Assembly (NCBI GenBank): GCA_916610825.1
Contig: OU744449.1
Coordinates: 20,677,344 to 20,741,343, forward strand
DNA: 64,000 nt
Direction: 5' to 3'
From: Haliclystus octoradiatus
Lineage: Eukaryota > Cnidaria > Staurozoa > Stauromedusae > Haliclystidae
Position numbers and translations under genes: made by a program
Notes under the pieces: model-generated
Seen by the model: only the letters and a program-made list of their open reading frames with translations
What the model was told of the DNA's origin: nothing
Databases searched by the model: none
Part shown: positions 59,709 to 64,000 of the stretch, in pieces
Position numbering within the stretch: the first letter of the stretch is position 1
Layout of the letters: every line of letters begins with the position of its first letter

Positions 59709-60081
59709 GTATCTGGGGGTGATTAGCTCAGTTGGCAGAGCAACTGAACTTCAGATCGTATCATATCTCATCGACTGTGGTTCAAATCCCCCTCAGGTCG
59801 ACTCAGCCTTGACTTTATCTGAAACATCAAATGAGTACCATCTAAGGATGGCGGATGGAATGGTTCAGACGGAATTGCATTGTGAGTAGCTGCGGCGCAT
59901 CGTTGCGCATTGACAATCAGGGTCTATCTGCCATGAAATCTGTTGAAATTGATCTGCAGTGTCGCGGCTGAGATCTAAGGAGCGTTTAACATCATTGCTC
60001 TTAGCGAAAAGAGCCACTCTTCTAGAAATAGAAGAGTGGTACGGGTGCCTTCGGTAGGGCGACACCGTCCACATTACTACT
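59709..60081 (+). mobile_element. tRNA-derived SINE, copy 2
   Basis: Head with box A (TTAGCTCAGTTGG at about 59,723) and box B (GGTTCAAATCC at about 59,779), and the same body as copy 1. A 3' hairpin at 60,014-60,039 has an 11-bp perfect stem closed by a GAAA loop, followed by TGCCTTCGGTAGGGCGACACC. A perfect 13-bp target duplication, TTAACATCTATCT, lies at 59,696-59,708 and 60,082-60,094. It is opposite in orientation to copy 1 and 5.5 kb away. No A-tail is seen. Confidence 0.9.
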
Positions 60082-60177
60082 TTAACATCTATCTCAACGT
60101 AGAATTCAGGATATCTGATTTAAGCGAAAATTTGTAAAAAAAGAGAATCTGATTAGAATTCTATAGGCTATGGGTAC

Positions 60178-61558
60178 TAGACTGGTCAAAAAAACATGAA
60201 AGTTTGAAATGTTATCGGGCCCATCGATTTTCTTGTTCAGAATGCTTTGAAAATAAGTTGTACACAAATTTTATTGTAATTTGACATTGAGAAATGGGGT
60301 CCCAAGGCCCCTCTAAATTAATACGTAAAGCTAATGGGGAAAACGTTGATATTTTGCAAACGCATATTTTGATATCGTAGTTTGAAGAAAGTTTGTAACT
60401 CGAGAAGGTCATTATGTTGAATGGTGGCTGTTTTATAGACACAATATGTCGTTAACTTGTTATTAAAATGTTCATTCTTGCTACCGCCGCTTTACTCAGA
60501 TAGCAGAAATATTACTCAGAAAGCTGTTCATTTTGTTTAACTCAGTTAAAATTTATAACAGAACTAGCTACCATTTGGGAAATAAAACTTCGGAAACAAA
60601 GCCTTTGACATTGTTCAACTAGATCTACGGAGGTAATTACTTGAATCTCAAAATGTTTGAAAACTTTTAAAGAGCTATATCCCTTGCTACGTGACAAAGA
60701 AATAATTCGATGTCTTCATAAATTCAAGCTTGAACATGTAACTGCTCACATGTGACTTCCGAAAATGTATTCGTAAAATTCTACGTGGATTACTGAACTT
60801 TATCATCGTTGTACGTTTGGAAAGGTTGATCGCTCGTGCTTCACCGTTCTCCGTGGCCCAAAATTTATTAGATGTTTTATAAATTCGAATATAAATTAAT
60901 GAATATGAATATGAATATATATAGGAATCGACATACGAATATATGCGATATCTTTGTTTGATTTCCAACGTTTTATTCGAAACTTTATTTAAACTTTATT
61001 CCATATTTTGTTTATCTAAATAATAGCGACCGTAACAATAATGAATATCTCAATAACAACATCAATATGATCTGAATCTATAAAACAGTCACCGTTCAAC
61101 AGAATGACCTTCTAGAGTTACAAACTTTCTTCAAACTACGATATCAACGGCGGTGACACCTTTCACGGAAATATTTTTAGATTGACAGATTGACAGCAGA
61201 CACTTATAGATTAATCCTTTTTTACAGCAGAAGCCACGTTTTTTATGCATCGTATTCAACCCCATAGTTTTAAGGCAATGATAAAGATTCAAACATTTAA
61301 ATTAATAAATTCAGATTATTCAGATCATTACCTCCACGGCCATGTGAGCAAATTTTAGAATATGTTTTCACAAAGATGACGTATTAGCGTTTGAAAAATA
61401 TCAGCGTTTTCCCCATTAACTTTACGTATTTATCTAGAGGGGCCTTGGGACCCCATTTCCCAATGTCAAATTACAATAAAATGTGTGCACGCATTCTGAA
61501 CAAGAAAATTGATGGGCCTGATAACATTTCAAACTTTCATGTTTTTTGGACCAGTCTA
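60178..61558. mobile_element. hAT-like non-autonomous DNA transposon with long inverted repeats
   Basis: 1,381 bp bounded by TAGACTGGTC...GACCAGTCTA and by an 8-bp target duplication, ATGGGTAC (60,170-60,177 and 61,559-61,566). This fits the hAT pattern nTnnnnAn. The left inverted repeat is about 265 bp. The right one is the same but split by about 220 bp (61,160-61,385). No transposase is encoded. The small open frames within the arms are by-products of the repeat. Confidence 0.88.
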
Positions 61559-61566
61559 ATGGGTAC

Positions 61567-62835
61567 ATCCTGAATTACAAACGTAGTACAGTTAAATATA
61601 TACCATGCCTACCTATTTTTAATTGGGTTGAATAGTCAGGCAAATGGTGACAAAACAATAGCCATGAATGTTTTTCAAATTCCCATCCAGCAAATTCCTA
61701 TAGTTTGTATAGAAAAACACAACAAACAAGTTAAGATAATAAACCTATGCAGACAGTAGAATATCAAGATGCAAATCGTAGGAGAATATGTGATGTTTTG
61801 ACAAGGACTATATAGGTTTAGAGGCTGAGAACTCTTCAGATAGAATGTATTACAACTAATGATTACAATAAATCAGATATGTTTTGAAAAATATCAGCAA
61901 CACCAATTAGGAATAGCTATTACAGAAAGATTCAGTATAGCCTCAATTCAATACAGAAAATGTCGAAGCTCATATAATAATCTGCTTTGTAGCTCTAAGT
62001 GGATCACAAACTGCGCGTAAGTGGGTCACATCGTAACTTCCTTGCTTTTTCTAAGTTGAATAAAGGCATTTAATAAATTCGATTGTGTTTTCAAGATATC
62101 ATATCTAAATAAAACGATGACCAGGATATTTTATGTTTTTCAGTCTGATTGGGGAACATGGCAGATTGCAGTAAGTGGGTTACGGCTTGTAAACTCATTC
62201 TAATCTACTTGATTTTTCATATCTGTTAAATTATTTTGAATAATAATGTCCCCCTTATCATTTTAAACAACTGGTAACAAAAATGAAGCCAAATGTTAAA
62301 ATAATTTTAAAGCCCTGAAAGAAAACACTCTCAACCTTGTAAGTAGGTCACGATGGAATTGCCCTAGGCTAGAAACAAACTTGAGCCAAAGATAACCTTT
62401 GCAGCACGTAATTAATACTTTTTTACTGTCAGATATAAACATAAGAAAACTTTAAATGCTTGGAAAGTATAGAAATATAACAAGCATATTAGATTAGCCC
62501 AATTCGAACAGTCAGGCTGAGTTAGTCTGCTGATCTGAACTGATTGGTCGACAAAAATATCAGGAATCTTATGATCTTCTGAAAAGAAATTCGAAGCTGG
62601 GGCAGCTTACAAAATAGACATAAACTACTTGCCAATACCGCAGCATATCTTTAGTAACGATGTGTTTATTTATCTAGAAGGCCTGTTATCCTATGCTTTC
62701 GAATTAAGATGGTGGATTAGCTAGCAATGATATCTTCCAAGTTCAATAGTCTAGTATAGTATTGCAGCAGTGCCATAGCAGCAACATAAGTCTTGTTGAT
62801 TTAAAGAAGCAATTGAAAGAAAACAGCAAATAAAC
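61567..62835. other. No gene seen
   Basis: AT-rich sequence. GTAAGTGGGTCAC-like strings recur near 62,013, 62,170 and 62,338, but surrounding sequence does not repeat convincingly. Confidence 0.45.
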
Positions 62836-62839
62836 TTAC

Positions 62840-63039
62840 CTATAACATGTCCACTTCTCAGAAAAATGGATGTGAGAGGGTACGATGTCGTAAAATACGT
62901 ATTGACCATGACCGCCAAAACATTTCACCGAATCTCGCATGTTCAGAGCAAGTAGAAAAACAAACCATATTTCGTTTTGAACGGTAAAGTTAAAGAATTC
63001 GTTCCAGTGATAAGTTGTTGTGATATCGCAGTACATCAT
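62840..63039 (-). CDS. Possible first coding exon, unknown protein
   Basis: An open stretch from ATG at 63,039 (MMYCDITTTYHWNEFFNFT...) with a hydrophobic middle, EIWFVFLLALNM, and CFGGHGQYVFYDIVPSHIHF. It ends at a strong donor, GTAAGT (62,834-62,839), in phase 2. It looks more protein-like than other short frames here, but no domain is recognised, no second exon is visible to the left, and it could be chance. Confidence 0.3.
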
Positions 63040-63497
63040 TTTATTACTTTCATCGTAGGCTAAACGTTCCTTATGTATCGGGGAAACAAATACTTGTAGT
63101 TGAATTCAGTTTGTAAAACCATGGTAAAACAGTAAAATTCGTAAACTGACTGAGCTTTTCGTTTTCACACTTTTTCAAATTGGGGTCTGGATGCAAGAAC
63201 GCTCGGGATTGGCTGTAAAGAAACTTCAGAAGCTGCCGACTATCGAGCAGCCTGCATGCAGACCAAAAATACTATTCAGTGTTCCCTTTACGTCTGCGTG
63301 TAGGCTCAATAGCGTCATAGCGATTTTTAGACTTTACGAATATTATAAAGTGCCTATAGAAAGCTTCCCAATATTTTCCATGTCAGAGACATTGTAGAAA
63401 ATATCCCAAATGGGTTCGAATAAATTATTTTGTGACGTATTGGTTTGTTTATAAGAAACAGGCATTGTTTAATATAAAATCTATACACATAGCACAA

Positions 63498-64000
63498 AAT
63501 TGGAATTTCAGCTAATCATTAAATTTTATCAACATAAATCATATTATCTATTTCATATAGGCTAAACTAACTAACTACCATGAGTAATTTTGCTAAATAT
63601 TGTTGAGTAGTTTTGAATTTATGAGCAAATACCATTGTGAATTATCATGTTGATATTAACAAAATCAGTGCCCTTAGCATAATTGGAATTTCAGCTAATT
63701 ATTGAATTTTTTCAAAATAAATCATATTTTCTATTTCATATAAGCTAAAATAACTACCATGAGTAATTTTGACAAATAATATGGAGAAGCTTTGAATTTA
63801 TTAGCAATTAGCAGTGTGAATTATCGTGTTGATATTAACTAAATCGATACCCTTAACATAATTGGAATTTCAAGTAATCATAATATTTTTTCAACATCAA
63901 CCATATTATCTATTTCACCTAGGCTAAACTAACTACCATAAGCAATTTCGCTGAATAATGTTGAGAAATTTTGAATTTATTAGCAAATAGCATTGTGAAT
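63498..64000. repeat. Satellite array, ~180-bp monomer
   Basis: Monomers start at 63,498, 63,681 and 63,860 with AATTGGAATTTCA, giving lengths of 183 and 179 bp; the third runs off the window. Shared blocks include CTATTTCATATAGGCTAAACTAACTACCATGAGTAATTT and GTGAATTATCATGTTGATATTAAC, each with scattered substitutions. Confidence 0.88.

Noticed and set aside
59715..59795. tRNA gene
   Set aside because: Boxes A and B are present, but stems do not close as a mature tRNA, and the sequence continues into a repeated SINE body with a target duplication.
62013..62350. Tandem repeat based on GTAAGTGGGTCAC-like strings
   Set aside because: Only the 13-mer recurs. Intervening sequence does not align.
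1..64000. CRISPR arrays, operons, integrated bacterial DNA
   Set aside because: No regular short repeat-spacer array and no bacterial-type gene clusters. Coding is intron-split or transposon-derived.

Overview
This is AT-rich animal nuclear DNA. Split genes with GT-AG introns, LINE, Penelope, SINE and hAT-type repeats, nucleosome-length satellite monomers and secreted multi-domain lectin-type proteins all point to a metazoan. A repeat-rich invertebrate (tunicate-like or another marine invertebrate) fits best, but nothing here fixes the phylum. Most of the sequence is decayed mobile DNA and segmental duplication, and most open frames are chance.

The only cellular genes I can assemble are three tandem minus-strand paralogues. 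Each encodes a signal peptide, a PAN/apple-type cysteine domain and a fibrinogen-related domain (FReD), in four exons with matching phases: exon 1 (signal + PAN), exon A (FReD start), exon B (FReD middle), exon C (FReD end with calcium and ligand-pocket motifs). Gene 1 occupies 4,995-10,220 and its exon C should lie about 330 bp left of the window. Gene 2 (22,254-26,071) and gene 3 (43,751-47,024) are complete, 326 and 327 aa. Two extra exon C copies (C', at 13,974-14,233 and 31,566-31,825) lie downstream of genes 2 and 3. Each has an intact frame, acceptor and poly(A) signal, so each of these genes may choose between two 3' terminal exons. A further, inverted and frameshifted exon C lies at 51,231-51,479.

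Layout: 1-4,990 is intron 3 of gene 1 (deleted LINE and an older RT relic). 4,995-10,220 is gene 1, with intron 1 holding a LINE relic split by a 939-bp inverted-repeat element. 10.9-13.4 kb is a LINE tail and a Penelope-like element. 13.9-23.7 kb (unit B) and 31.5-45.2 kb (unit C) are a recent large duplication carrying C', intron debris, a LINE tail, exon C and exon B. Unit C also carries a nearly full-length LINE that unit B lacks. 26-31 kb holds an LTR remnant, a palindrome-bearing insertion, a retroelement fragment and a second Penelope-like copy. 47.5-56.0 kb is rearranged, partly inverted debris of the same locus. 56.0-57.55 kb is a two-copy tandem repeat. 53.8-54.2 and 59.7-60.1 kb are two copies of a tRNA-derived SINE with perfect target duplications. 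60.18-61.56 kb is a hAT-like element. From 63.5 kb to the window end there is a ~180-bp satellite.

The three proteins are predicted to be secreted carbohydrate/acetyl-group-binding recognition molecules, a role inferred from the FReD family. The duplication pattern (homogenised exon B, divergent exon 1 and A, duplicated terminal exons, a breakpoint inside exon A) looks like a diversifying recognition locus assembled by transposon-rich unequal exchange. Assembly of two haplotypes in tandem is an alternative explanation for part of it.
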